Below are positions 44,683 to 54,017 of a stretch of 64,000 nt of DNA, piece after piece (positions within the stretch are counted from its first letter, which is position 1; the number at the start of each line of letters is the position of its first letter). The notes beneath the pieces are model-generated. The model saw only the letters and a program-made list of their open reading frames with translations. It made no database searches and was not told the DNA's origin. The stretch lies in assembly GCA_964384905.1 (NCBI GenBank), contig CAYLND010000002.1, positions 1-64,000 of the forward strand. Reading direction: 5' to 3'. Source of the stretch: Gp22-AA3 sp964384905 (lineage in GTDB: Bacteria > Acidobacteriota > Polarisedimenticolia > Gp22-AA2). A program made the position numbers and the translations under genes.

Positions 44683-45792
44683 GTGAACATGTCGTATGAC
44701 CTGGCCGCGCGACTCAAGGGGCTGCTCCTGAAGAGCGGGCCGGCGTTCATGCCGGATCGGTGGTCGGCGCCACGCGTGCTGACCTTCATGATGACCTATC
44801 GCTGCAACCTGCGCTGCAGCATGTGCTGGCAGTGGGGCGAGCAGGGCCTGTTCCACGAGCTGAGCCGGGATCACGAGATCCAGCAGCTCGACCTGGACAC
44901 TCTGCGCTCGGTCATCGACGACGTCGCGGCGGAGGGCACCGGCGTCTTTCTCTGGGGCGGCGAGCCGTTCCTGCACCGGAGCCTGATGCGCTTCGTCGAG
45001 CACGTGAAATCGAAGGGCCTGTACTGCAGCATCAACACCAACGGCACCCATCTCCCGCTGGAGGCCGCACGGCTCGTCGCTCTCGGAGTCGACGCCGTGA
45101 TGGTGTCGGTCGACGGTCCCCGGGAGATCCACGACCGGATCCGCGGGATGGACGGCTCGTTCCAGCGCATCGCGGACGGCGTGCGGGCCTTGCGCGAGGC
45201 CCGCAACGGCTCCGGCCGCAAGCCCGAGATCATCGTGAACACGACCATCTCGCCCGGGAACCAGCGCGCGCTCCTCGCCACCTACGAGACGGTGGAGTCG
45301 ATGGGAGCCGACCGGATGATCCTGTCGCAGCTCTGGTTCACCACGGAGCAGATCGGTCGAGCCAACGAAGCCTACTTCCGTGAGAAGTTCAACGCCCACG
45401 CCGGCTCGTGGCGCGGTTTCGTGATGGACGTCTCGGTCCTGGACACCGAGCTGATCGCGCGGCAGATGCGCGACATGTCGCAGCGCCGGAGCGGGATGGA
45501 GCTGCGGTTCCTGCCCGATCTCGACGCGGGTCAGGTGGGCGACTACTACGCCCGCCCGCAGGAGGCCTTCGGCAAGACGCGCTGCCTCGTGCCCTGGCTG
45601 GAGGCGGAGATTCTCCCGAACGGCGACGTCACCCCCTGCTCCGACCGGCCCGATCTGATCGTCGGGAACGTGCGCCGGGAGCCCTTCAAGGCGATCTGGA
45701 ACAACGACGCCTATCAGTCCTTCCGTCGCGCCATGCGGGAGGACGGGTTGTTCCCCTACTGCTCCCGATGCTGCGGTCTCTGGTCGCATTGA
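44683..45792 (+). CDS. Radical SAM/SPASM-domain protein
   Basis: A 369-residue protein. The [4Fe-4S]-SAM motif is YRCNLRCSMCWQW (C-x3-C-x2-C), with FLWGGEPFLH as the SAM-contacting GGE. The SPASM part binds extra clusters through Cys residues at KTRCLVPW, DVTPCSDR and YCSRCCGLW. SPASM enzymes usually modify peptides or catalyse difficult sugar and alcohol oxidations, as in BtrN-like dehydrogenases. Inside this locus a glycan-modifying role is plausible but unproven. Start may be GTG 44683 or ATG 44689. Confidence 0.85.
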   Translation: MNMSYDLAARLKGLLLKSGPAFMPDRWSAPRVLTFMMTYRCNLRCSMCWQWGEQGLFHELSRDHEIQQLDLDTLRSVIDDVAAEGTGVFLWGGEPFLHRSLMRFVEHVKSKGLYCSINTNGTHLPLEAARLVALGVDAVMVSVDGPREIHDRIRGMDGSFQRIADGVRALREARNGSGRKPEIIVNTTISPGNQRALLATYETVESMGADRMILSQLWFTTEQIGRANEAYFREKFNAHAGSWRGFVMDVSVLDTELIARQMRDMSQRRSGMELRFLPDLDAGQVGDYYARPQEAFGKTRCLVPWLEAEILPNGDVTPCSDRPDLIVGNVRREPFKAIWNNDAYQSFRRAMREDGLFPYCSRCCGLWSH

Positions 45793-45799
45793 GGAGGAG

Positions 45800-46732
45800 A
45801 TGACGGATCGATTGGACGTCTCGGTTCTCATCTGCACGCGCGACCGGAGCACCCTGCTCGAGGGGTGTCTGGACGCCGTGCTCGCCTGCTCGCCCGCCCC
45901 GGCGGAGGTGATCGTCGTGGATCAGAGCGCCGACGACGCCACCCGGCTCGTGGTCGCCGGCCGCCAGGGTTCGGCCGTGCCGGTCCGCTACGTGCGCGGC
46001 ATCGGCACCGGGCTTTCGCGGGCCAAGAACCAGGGGATCGCCGCCTGCGGCGCCGCCACCATCGCCTTCACCGACGACGACTGCCTGGCCGGCGGCGCAT
46101 GGCTCGGGGCGCTGGTCGGGCCGATCCTCTCCGGCCGGGCCGACGCCGCGGCGGGGCGGACGCTGCCGGTGACGGGCGGAGAGGCGTCGGAGGAGACGTC
46201 GTCGTTCTATGCGCCAGCGGGATCCCCGGTCTACACCAGGCGGACCCACCCCTGGCGTGTCGGGGGCGGAGGCAACTTCGCCGCCAGCCGCGCCGCCGTC
46301 CGGCGGGCGGGCCCGTTCGACGAGCGCTTCGGCCCGGGGGCGGCGCTCGAGAGCGCCGAGGACATGGATATGGTGCACCGGCTGCTGCGATCGGGCGAGA
46401 GGATCGTCTATGTCCCGCACGCCGTCGTCCGCCACCGATCGTGGCGCTCGGCGGCGCAGAATCGCCGCCTGTCCCGCGCCTACGGCATCGGCGCCGGCGG
46501 CTGCTTCGCGAAGCACTTCCTGGCCGGGGACTGGATCAGCGGCTGGCGATTCGCCGCCCGGCTGGGGATCCGGAGCGCGCATCTCGCGCGCGCCGTCCTC
46601 ACCGGGAACCGGCGAGGCATGTCCGAGCAGTCCCGGTACCTCGTCGGGATGTTCCAGGGAGCCGGCCGGATCCTGGTGAAGGGCCGCCCGGCCGCCGGGC
46701 GGGTCGAGGACCTCAAGCGGGGCGTGGCATGA
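45800..46732 (+). CDS. GT2 family glycosyltransferase (paralogue C)
   Basis: A 310-residue GT-A enzyme like those at 40233 and 42971: VSVLICTRDRSTLLEGCL, EVIVVDQSADDATR, GLSRAKNQGI, FTDDDCLAGGAW and acceptor-site SAEDMDMVHRLL. AGGAGG precedes the ATG. It overlaps the following GT-C gene by 4 bases. Donor and linkage are unknown. Confidence 0.87.
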   Translation: MTDRLDVSVLICTRDRSTLLEGCLDAVLACSPAPAEVIVVDQSADDATRLVVAGRQGSAVPVRYVRGIGTGLSRAKNQGIAACGAATIAFTDDDCLAGGAWLGALVGPILSGRADAAAGRTLPVTGGEASEETSSFYAPAGSPVYTRRTHPWRVGGGGNFAASRAAVRRAGPFDERFGPGAALESAEDMDMVHRLLRSGERIVYVPHAVVRHRSWRSAAQNRRLSRAYGIGAGGCFAKHFLAGDWISGWRFAARLGIRSAHLARAVLTGNRRGMSEQSRYLVGMFQGAGRILVKGRPAAGRVEDLKRGVA

Positions 46733-48357
46733 GGATCGCGATCCCGGGCCTGCGGCGCACGGCGGGGCAGGAGATCGTGATCCTGCTGCTGGCGCTGGCG
46801 GCGTTCGTCGCGGCGCTCGCCCCGGCCCTGCGTGAGACCGGAACGCCGCCGGGATGGGATCAATCGATCCACCTCCGGGACAGCCTCGTCTACGAGCGCA
46901 TCCTGCGGCATCCGTCGGCGCTGGCGGGCGGCGTGCTCGGCGACATCCTGCACGGCTCCGAGGAGTTCCCGCTGCTGACGCCATCGGGGTATTACCCGCC
47001 GCTCGTCCCGGGGATCACCGCGCTCCTCTATCGCGTCGCCGGCCGCTCGTACGAGACCGCGATGGCGACGCAGATTCTGTTCCTGGTCCTGCTGGTCTTC
47101 GGCACCTGGGCGCTCGGGAATCGGCTTCTCGGCTCGCCGATCGGTCTCGCGGCCGGACTGCTCCTGATGGCGGCCCCGGGAATCCGGCTGAGCGCCGGGG
47201 AGTACATGCTCGATCTTCCCCTGGCGGCGATGGTGGTCGTGTCGGCGTGGGCCCTCCTGGAGACCGGCGGCTTCGTCCGGCGCGATCGCAGCGTGCTGTT
47301 CGGTCTTCTGGCGGGCGCGGGCATGCTGACCAAGTGGACCTTCTTCCTTTTCCTCGCGGTGCCGGTGATCCTGGCGCTCGCCCGGGAGCCCGCATCGGTC
47401 TCCCGGGCCCCGGTCCCGCGGAGCCGACGGTGGGGCCATGCCGCGCTGGCGCTGGTCGCCGCCACGCTCGTCGCGGCTCCGTATTACGTGCCGATTCTCC
47501 CCATCCTCGTCCGCAAGACGGTCGTCCATGCCGGTGGCGCCGCGGACGGGAGCCCGTCTCCTTTTTCTTTGGAGTCGGTCCTGTATCACCTCGAGGCGCT
47601 GCCCCGGAAGACGCTCGGATGGCCTCTCACGATCTCGGCGGCGGCCGGAATCCTGGTCTTCCTCCGGCGCGGAGCGGAGACGCGCGGAGCCCGGACGCTC
47701 CTCGCGACCTGGGCGTCGTCTCTCTATCTCTTCTTCACCTTCGTCGTGGCGAACAAGCAGTCGCGCTATCTCCTCCCGTGGATCCCGATCCTGCTGCTGA
47801 TGGCGGCGGGCGGGCTCGCGGCGCTGTGGCGTCGCGCGGCGGCCGGCAGGGAGCAGGTCGCTATCGGCCTGCTGATGCTTCTTCCCGCCGCCGGTCTCGC
47901 CGGGGGATGGCGCTCGGAAAACGCCGGAGACTGGCACATCCGGCCGCTCGTCGCGGGTCTGGAGCAGGAGCTGGCCCGGCGCTCCGACCGGGCGCACCGG
48001 GTCCCGACCCTGGGGGTGATCCCCGACATGCGGGAGGTGAACGGCCCCACCATCGCCTACTACGCGGCGCGTCAGGAGCTCCCCGTGACCGTCGTGCAGC
48101 TGGTGAACCGGATGAAGCGGCACGTCGCGGTCGATGTGGGGCTGGATCCGTTCGGCCGGGACGATTTCTACCAGGCCTTCGAGCGCTACGATTTCCTGGC
48201 CACCAAGGACGGCGACAATGCGGTTGTGCCGTGGGAGGACGTGGTCCCCAGGATGCAGGCCTATTTCGAGAAGAGACGGACGGAGTTCGACCTGCTGGCG
48301 TCGTTCCGCGAGCCGGACGGATCGACCCTGGCGTTGTACGGAAGGAAGCGCGGATGA
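46729..48357 (+). CDS. GT-C family (PMT/ArnT-like) membrane glycosyltransferase
   Basis: A 542-residue protein with about ten membrane helices. The first outer loop begins GWDQSIHLRDSLVYERI, giving the acidic residue expected for GT-C catalysis, and the first large loop contains FPLLTPSGYYPPLVPGI. The C-terminal 130 residues form a soluble extracytoplasmic domain. ArnT/PMT-like enzymes transfer sugars from polyprenyl phosphate donors on the outer membrane leaflet. The DPM1-like GT2 at 57976 could make that donor. ATGA overlaps on both sides. Confidence 0.8.
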   Translation: MRIAIPGLRRTAGQEIVILLLALAAFVAALAPALRETGTPPGWDQSIHLRDSLVYERILRHPSALAGGVLGDILHGSEEFPLLTPSGYYPPLVPGITALLYRVAGRSYETAMATQILFLVLLVFGTWALGNRLLGSPIGLAAGLLLMAAPGIRLSAGEYMLDLPLAAMVVVSAWALLETGGFVRRDRSVLFGLLAGAGMLTKWTFFLFLAVPVILALAREPASVSRAPVPRSRRWGHAALALVAATLVAAPYYVPILPILVRKTVVHAGGAADGSPSPFSLESVLYHLEALPRKTLGWPLTISAAAGILVFLRRGAETRGARTLLATWASSLYLFFTFVVANKQSRYLLPWIPILLLMAAGGLAALWRRAAAGREQVAIGLLMLLPAAGLAGGWRSENAGDWHIRPLVAGLEQELARRSDRAHRVPTLGVIPDMREVNGPTIAYYAARQELPVTVVQLVNRMKRHVAVDVGLDPFGRDDFYQAFERYDFLATKDGDNAVVPWEDVVPRMQAYFEKRRTEFDLLASFREPDGSTLALYGRKRG

Positions 48358-50357
48358 GCCAGGTCAGTCGCTCGCTGAACCACGCCCGCCTTCCCGTCGC
48401 CCGGGCCGGACCCGCGCTCCTGGGCGGTCAGGTCCTGGCCGGGGCGCTGGCCGCCTGCGCCGCGGCGTCGGGGCTCGTCGCGTGGAACATCCATTCGATC
48501 CTCGGGCGTTTCGACACGCTCGCCTACCTGCTCCAGGAAGCGCATGCGGTTCAGATCGCGCGGCTGCGCGCCGCGCTGCTCGTCGCCGCCCTCTCGTCCG
48601 CCGTCGTCGCCGTCGTGGCGCTCGTCGCCTGGCGCAGGGCGCTCACCCTGGCGGGCGCCGGGCTCGCCGCGGCCGGCCTTCTCGCCGGCCCCCTGGCGCG
48701 CGCCTATCTGGCGCCGCAAGGCGGGCTGGAGGAGAGCCTGATCTACCGGTTGCGCGGGTTCTCGGCGATCGGGATCATCGGCGGTCTGTATCTGATCGTC
48801 CTGTCGCTGCTCCCTTCGATCCTCGAGCGACCGGCGGGCGCCTGGGAAAGAGGGGTGACGTCCGTGGTCCGCCGTGGCATCGATGCCCTGCAGCGTACCC
48901 GCCTCTGGCGCCTGCGGATCGCCATCGGCGTGTTCGCGTTCCTGGCGGCGAGCGCGGTCGGGCTTCTCGTCCTCCAGGATTTCCCCAATTCCTCGGACGA
49001 GAACTCCTATCTCACGCAGGCGCGCATCTTCGCGGGCGGCAGGCTCTGGGTCGAGGCTCCGCCCCATCCGGAATTCTTCCTGGCGCGCAGCTTCATCATG
49101 GACGAGGCGAAGGGCCGCTTCTTCGCGAAGGCCTTTCCCGGCTGGGCCGCCATCCTGTCGCTCGGCGTCCGGGCGGGGGCGCCCTGGGCGATGAACCCGC
49201 TGCTGTCGGCGGCGACTTTGATCCTGGCCGGCTGGGCCGGAGGGCGCCTCCTGGGCCGGCACGGCGAGCTGGCGGTCGTCGCCATCATCCTGGGGAGCCC
49301 GTTCTTCCTGCTGAACGCCGCCTCCTACTTCAACCATCCGGCGACGGCGCTGCTGATCACGCTGTTCCTGGCGGCGGTGATTCGGGCGTCGGAGGGTGGC
49401 GGAATCTCCTGGGGGATCGTGGCGGGGCTTTCGACCGGCGCGGCTCTCTGGATCCGTCCGGCCGCGGCGGTCATTCTCACGGCGCCCCTGACGATCTGGA
49501 TCGCTTCGCGGTGGGTGCGGGAGGGCCGGTGGGGACGCCTGGCGGCGGCCGCCGCGCCCGTGCTCGCCGCGGCCGCCGGGGTCGCCTTCTACAACCGACG
49601 GATGTTCGGATCGATCGGGCGGACGGGATACGGAGCGTACGACCCCAACGACATCCGCCCCGGCCTGGGTGCGGACCACCTGATGGTGACCGGGTGGTGG
49701 CTGCTCAAGCTGTGCTTCTGGCTCGCTCCCGGCGTGGTCGCGGGGCTGTGGCTCCTTGTCAGCCGGCGCCGCTGGTCCGAGTGGTACCGGCGCGAGCCGG
49801 TCCAGGTGCTGATGCTGGCGTCGCTGGCCGGCCTGCTGCTCGCATGCCTGGTGTTCCAGAACAAAGGAGGCAACGAGTACGGTCCGCGCTATTACTACGA
49901 CGGCATCACCTATCTGGCGATCCTCGTTTCAGCCGGCTGGATGCGCGCGCCGGAGGCTCTCGACCGCGCCGCCGCGCCGTGGAGAGTGCGGCGGGGTGCC
50001 GCCCTGGCGCTCGGGTGCGGCGCCTTCCTGACGCTCGCCGGGTCGGTGCCCTTCCTGATGTTCCACTACCACGACAAGGTCGGCCACAACCGGGATCTGT
50101 TCACGTCGGTCGAGCGGGCGGGTGTCCCGTCGGCGCTCGTGTTCCTCGCGACCGGCAGCGGCCGGATGCCGCCCGGGGACCTGGTACGGAATCCTCTCGA
50201 TTTTCGCAGCGGCGTGGTCTACGCGAGGGACCTCGGTCGCGAGGCCGATCGAGAGCTGGCCGCGCGGTTTCCGGACCGTCCGGCGCTGGTCTACGCCTAC
50301 GATCCTCAGGTCCGCCGTTCCACGCTCCGGCCGCTCGACGTCGGGGTCCCGAAGTGA
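48354..50357 (+). CDS. Large GT-C-like membrane glycosyltransferase
   Basis: A 667-residue protein with four N-terminal helices (about 20-160) before a second membrane domain of about nine helices. The loop after helix 5 has PNSSDENSYLTQARIFAGG, with the acidic pair typical of GT-C active sites, then HPEFFLARSFIMDEAKGR. The N-terminal extra helices distinguish it from the GT-C protein encoded just upstream. Donor and acceptor unknown; a polymerase (Wzy-like) role cannot be excluded. ATGA upstream, GTGA downstream. Confidence 0.78.
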   Translation: MSQVSRSLNHARLPVARAGPALLGGQVLAGALAACAAASGLVAWNIHSILGRFDTLAYLLQEAHAVQIARLRAALLVAALSSAVVAVVALVAWRRALTLAGAGLAAAGLLAGPLARAYLAPQGGLEESLIYRLRGFSAIGIIGGLYLIVLSLLPSILERPAGAWERGVTSVVRRGIDALQRTRLWRLRIAIGVFAFLAASAVGLLVLQDFPNSSDENSYLTQARIFAGGRLWVEAPPHPEFFLARSFIMDEAKGRFFAKAFPGWAAILSLGVRAGAPWAMNPLLSAATLILAGWAGGRLLGRHGELAVVAIILGSPFFLLNAASYFNHPATALLITLFLAAVIRASEGGGISWGIVAGLSTGAALWIRPAAAVILTAPLTIWIASRWVREGRWGRLAAAAAPVLAAAAGVAFYNRRMFGSIGRTGYGAYDPNDIRPGLGADHLMVTGWWLLKLCFWLAPGVVAGLWLLVSRRRWSEWYRREPVQVLMLASLAGLLLACLVFQNKGGNEYGPRYYYDGITYLAILVSAGWMRAPEALDRAAAPWRVRRGAALALGCGAFLTLAGSVPFLMFHYHDKVGHNRDLFTSVERAGVPSALVFLATGSGRMPPGDLVRNPLDFRSGVVYARDLGREADRELAARFPDRPALVYAYDPQVRRSTLRPLDVGVPK

Positions 50358-51307
50358 CCCCATCTCTGACCGTGCTCGTCTGCACGCACAACCGCGCCGA
50401 CCTGCTGCGGGGCGCTCTCGCAAGCCTGGAGCGCCAGACGCTCGATCGGAGCCGGTTCGAGGTCCTCGTGGTGGACAACGCGTCCACCGACGCGACCGCC
50501 GCCGTGGTCGCGGAGTGCGCGGCGCGCGGCGCCATCGACCTCCGCTCCGTCCGCGAGGACGAGCTGGGGCTCGACGCGGCCCGGAACCGGGGCATCCGGG
50601 AATCGGCGGGAGAGATCGTCGCCTTCCTCGATGATGACGCGCGCCCCCGGGACGACTGGGCGGCCGAGGTCCTGGCGGGATTCGCACGTCACGAGGCACC
50701 GATCCTGGGCGGCCGTGTCGACCTGATCTGGGAGGCGCCCCGGCCGGCGTGGCTCAGCGACGCGCTGCTGCGCTACCTGATCCATTGCGACTACGGGCCG
50801 GCGGTCGTGGCGGTGACCGCCCCGCCCTGGCTGTACGGCACCAACGTGGCGTTCCGGAGGAGCGTGTTCCAGGAGCTCGGGCTGTTCCGCCTCGACCTCG
50901 ATCGGAAGGGTGAATCTCTGATGGGCGGCGGCGACACCGAGTTCTTCGAGCGGGCGCACGCGCGCGGCCACCGGCTGCTCTACCTCCCGAGCCTCGTGGT
51001 CCGGCACCTGGTGCCCGCCTCGCGACTGACGCGCGCGTTCTTCCGGGAGAGGCTCCTGTACTCCGGCTACACGCGCGCCGCCATCGGCACGGAGGGGACC
51101 GGAGCGATCGCGATGCACTGTCTGCTGTTCACCCTTGGCGGTCCTGTGTGCGCGCTGGCCGCGGCGGTTCTGCGGCTGGCCGGCCGTCCCGACCTCAGCT
51201 TCGCCCAGGAGCGCCGCGCGCTGCTGGGAGCGGGCTACCTTTATTACTGGTTCCTGCGAGCCGTCGGGAAGGTTCCGCCCCCCCAGCTGGAGGCCTGGAC
51301 CTCGTGA
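50354..51307 (+). CDS. GT2 family glycosyltransferase
   Basis: A 317-residue GT-A enzyme: LTVLVCTHNRADLLRGAL, EVLVVDNASTDAT, GLDAARNRGI, metal motif AFLDDDARPRDDW and acceptor segment MGGGDTEFFERAHARGH. The C-terminal 70 residues include a hydrophobic segment (MHCLLFTLGGPVCALAAAVL) that may anchor it to the membrane. VDNAS groups it with rhamnosyl- and galactosyl-transferase-like members, but specificity cannot be set. GTG start overlapping both neighbours. Confidence 0.87.
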   Translation: MTPSLTVLVCTHNRADLLRGALASLERQTLDRSRFEVLVVDNASTDATAAVVAECAARGAIDLRSVREDELGLDAARNRGIRESAGEIVAFLDDDARPRDDWAAEVLAGFARHEAPILGGRVDLIWEAPRPAWLSDALLRYLIHCDYGPAVVAVTAPPWLYGTNVAFRRSVFQELGLFRLDLDRKGESLMGGGDTEFFERAHARGHRLLYLPSLVVRHLVPASRLTRAFFRERLLYSGYTRAAIGTEGTGAIAMHCLLFTLGGPVCALAAAVLRLAGRPDLSFAQERRALLGAGYLYYWFLRAVGKVPPPQLEAWTS

Positions 51308-52800
51308 CACCCGCCCGAATCAAGAAAGTGCTTCTCCTCAACGGACCGGACGACCGGGTCGACTCGGTGATGATCCGCAGCGGCGACCGCTGGCCCCACC
51401 GGCTGCCGCGCAAGATCACCAAGCAGGTCCCACACGCCTATCCGTTCTGGTTCGCGCAGTGCGGGGCGTTGCTGAAGCGGCGGGGCTATCAGGTGGTCTA
51501 CGTCGATTCGATCGGAGAGGGGCTGGGGATCGACGGGACCGTGGAGCGCTTCGCCGAGGAGCGTGCCGATATGGTGGTGGTCGCCACGTCGACACCCACG
51601 ATCCACACCGATCTCCTCATGGCCCGGCTGGCGAAGGAGACGACGCGCGCCGTGACGGTGCTGGTCGACACGCACGTGACGGTGTTCCACCGCGAGCTGG
51701 TGGCCGAGACGTTCGTCGACGCCGCCGTGCGCGGCGAGTTCGAGGTGGCGGTGCCCGATCTGGCGGACGCCCTCAACGCCGGCGACGATCTGTCGCCGGT
51801 GGAGGGGGTGACCTGGAAGCGGGCCGGAGAGGTCGTGGTCAATCCCGACAGGCCGCTGATCAGGGATCTGGACGATCTGCCCTGGCCCGACCGCGACCTG
51901 GTGCCCGGGGACCAGTACATCGTCGGCCTGCGCACCCAGGATCCCTGCTTCATGGTGATGGCCAGCAGGGGCTGCCCGTTCCGCTGCACCTTCTGTCTCT
52001 GGGTGCCGGTCCTGTTCAACAACAAGGTCCGCTTCCGCGACGTCGAGCAGGTCGTGGACGAGATCGTCCACCTGCAGGAGAAGTACGGCGCGCGGGAGGT
52101 GTTCTTCCACGATGACACCGTCAACGTCACCGTCCGGCGGGTCGAGGAGATCTGCAACGCGATCCTGCGCCGTGGAGTGACGATCGGCTGGATCGCGAAC
52201 TTTCGCGGCGACCAGACGACCCCCGAGATGTTCCGGCTGATGAAGAAGGCCGGCTGCACCAAGATCCTGCTGGGCGTCGAGAGCGGCTCGCAGAGGCTCC
52301 TGGACGAGACCATCGACAAGGAGATCACTCTGAAAGAGGTGGAGGACACGATCCGCTGGGCCAAGGAGGCGGGGATCCGGGTGCACTGCACCTACTCGCT
52401 GGGCGCGCCGGGCGAGACCCGGGAGACGCTCAAGGAGACTCTCGAGTTCATCAAGAAGACCGAGCCGGACGACATCCAGGTCAGCCTGATGACCCCGATC
52501 CCGGGGACGCCCTTTTACGAGAAGGTGAAGGACCAGGTGGCCGACTGGCACGACTTCGACGGCGTGTCCGGACGCTCCTGGTGCGATCTCTCCACCGCCG
52601 AGCTGAAGAACGCCATGAACCGGATCTACATCGAGCACTACCTGACGCCGCGGCGCGTCCTGAAGCGCGTCTTCAGCATCCGTAACGTCTACGACATCAA
52701 GGAGAACTGGCGGCAGTTCAAGGCGTTCCTCAGCCGCTACGCCGCGACCGGTCTGCCGCGGCCGATCGGAACGCGGTTCGAGGGGCAGGAGAAAGCGTGA
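51304..52800 (+). CDS. B12-binding radical SAM protein (paralogue 1)
   Basis: A 498-residue protein. The N-terminal cobalamin-binding-type domain (about 8-150) lacks the strict DxHxxG, as in many relatives. The radical SAM domain has SRGCPFRCTFCLW (C-x3-C-x2-C), FHDDTVN and GVESGSQRLL. The layout is that of class B radical SAM methyltransferases and hopanoid enzymes such as HpnJ. It is a paralogue of the protein at 60146-61636. In this locus it may methylate or rearrange a sugar or lipid carrier; the substrate is unknown. GTGA overlap on both sides. Confidence 0.86.
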   Translation: MTPARIKKVLLLNGPDDRVDSVMIRSGDRWPHRLPRKITKQVPHAYPFWFAQCGALLKRRGYQVVYVDSIGEGLGIDGTVERFAEERADMVVVATSTPTIHTDLLMARLAKETTRAVTVLVDTHVTVFHRELVAETFVDAAVRGEFEVAVPDLADALNAGDDLSPVEGVTWKRAGEVVVNPDRPLIRDLDDLPWPDRDLVPGDQYIVGLRTQDPCFMVMASRGCPFRCTFCLWVPVLFNNKVRFRDVEQVVDEIVHLQEKYGAREVFFHDDTVNVTVRRVEEICNAILRRGVTIGWIANFRGDQTTPEMFRLMKKAGCTKILLGVESGSQRLLDETIDKEITLKEVEDTIRWAKEAGIRVHCTYSLGAPGETRETLKETLEFIKKTEPDDIQVSLMTPIPGTPFYEKVKDQVADWHDFDGVSGRSWCDLSTAELKNAMNRIYIEHYLTPRRVLKRVFSIRNVYDIKENWRQFKAFLSRYAATGLPRPIGTRFEGQEKA

Positions 52801-54017
52801 AGATCACGGTCCTCTGCGGGCGGTATCCCTATTCCGGGGCCGGCGTCATCGCGCGCGAGTCGGCCGAGGAGCTGGCGCGCCGGCACGAGGTGACCTTCGT
52901 CCACGGTGGGGACGCGGACTTCGATCGTCGCGAGGGAGCGCTGCGGGTGATCTCCCTGGCGCTGCCTCCCGCGGAGGAGCAAGGGATCTCCCACCTGTAC
53001 TGGAGCCCCGCGATCCTGCGCCGGCTCCGCCAGACGCTCCGCGAGGTCAATTCCGATCTGATCCACTTCCATATCATCCAGCGCCGCAGCTTCTCGCTGG
53101 CGTCGCTTCTCCTGTCGCGGAGCCGGCGGGCCTTCTGGACGATCCACGATCAATGGCCGCTGTGCGTCCGCTCGGTCCCGGAGCCGCCGGGCTGCGAGGG
53201 GATGAAGCGGTTCTGCCTGTTCTGCACCGCCTGGCCGGGGTTCTCCGTCGCCAACAAGGTGATCAAGGAAGCGGTCTTCGCGGCCTCCCGGGTGGAGGTG
53301 GTGGTGCCGTCTCGCTGGCTCGGCGACCTGCTCCGCCGCTCGTTCCTCGGGCGCAAGCGGGTGCACCTGGTCTACAACGGAATCGACCTGAATCTCTTCC
53401 GCCCGGGCGCGGGAGCGATCGACGGCGGGGAGAAACGACCGCCGACGGTTCTCTACGTGGCGGGTCCGAACGATCCCACCAAAGGGATCGCCGACCTCCT
53501 GCCCGCCTTCCTGGCGCTCCGGGAGAGGTATCGAGGGCTCCGCCTGCGGGTGGTCGGTGATCCGCCCGGCGGGCTCGCCGGCGCGGAAGGCGTCGAGCTC
53601 GCCGGTCGTGTGCCGCGGGAGGAGATGCCGGACGAGTACCGGCGCTGCGATCTCTTCGTGCTCCCCACGCTCTCCGACAACACGCCGGTCACCCTGATGG
53701 AGGCGATGGCGTCCGGCCTGCCGGCCGTGGCGACGGCGGTGGGCGGCATTCCGGAGCTGGTGACTCCCGGAGTCACCGGCCGTCTGGTCCCGCCGGGCGA
53801 TCGTCCGGCGCTGGCGGCGGCGATGGAGGGCCTCCTGGCGGACCACGGCGCGCGGCGGCGGATGGGCGCGGCGGGCAGGAAGGTCGCGGAGGCGCGATTC
53901 GCGCGACAACGCATGGTTTCGGAGCTGGAGGACATTTACGGCGTGGCTCGCGGGCGGTCGCGCGATGCGGAGCGCGTGCCCGGCATGCCGGCACCTGCTT
54001 GTGGAGGTCAACGATGA
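52797..54017 (+). CDS. GT4 family glycosyltransferase
   Basis: A 406-residue GT-B enzyme. The N-terminal acceptor domain begins ITVLCGRYPYSGAGVIA; the donor domain has TVLYVAGPNDPTKGIADLL, and the E-x7-E nucleotide-sugar motif is in LMEAMASGLPAVATAVGGIPELV. It includes a Cys-rich loop (PPGCEGMKRFCLFCTAWPG, about 129-147) that is frequent in one branch of GT4 proteins and could bind metal. GTG start overlaps the radical SAM stop; its TGA overlaps the ATG of the fused transferase. Confidence 0.88.
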   Translation: MKITVLCGRYPYSGAGVIARESAEELARRHEVTFVHGGDADFDRREGALRVISLALPPAEEQGISHLYWSPAILRRLRQTLREVNSDLIHFHIIQRRSFSLASLLLSRSRRAFWTIHDQWPLCVRSVPEPPGCEGMKRFCLFCTAWPGFSVANKVIKEAVFAASRVEVVVPSRWLGDLLRRSFLGRKRVHLVYNGIDLNLFRPGAGAIDGGEKRPPTVLYVAGPNDPTKGIADLLPAFLALRERYRGLRLRVVGDPPGGLAGAEGVELAGRVPREEMPDEYRRCDLFVLPTLSDNTPVTLMEAMASGLPAVATAVGGIPELVTPGVTGRLVPPGDRPALAAAMEGLLADHGARRRMGAAGRKVAEARFARQRMVSELEDIYGVARGRSRDAERVPGMPAPACGGQR

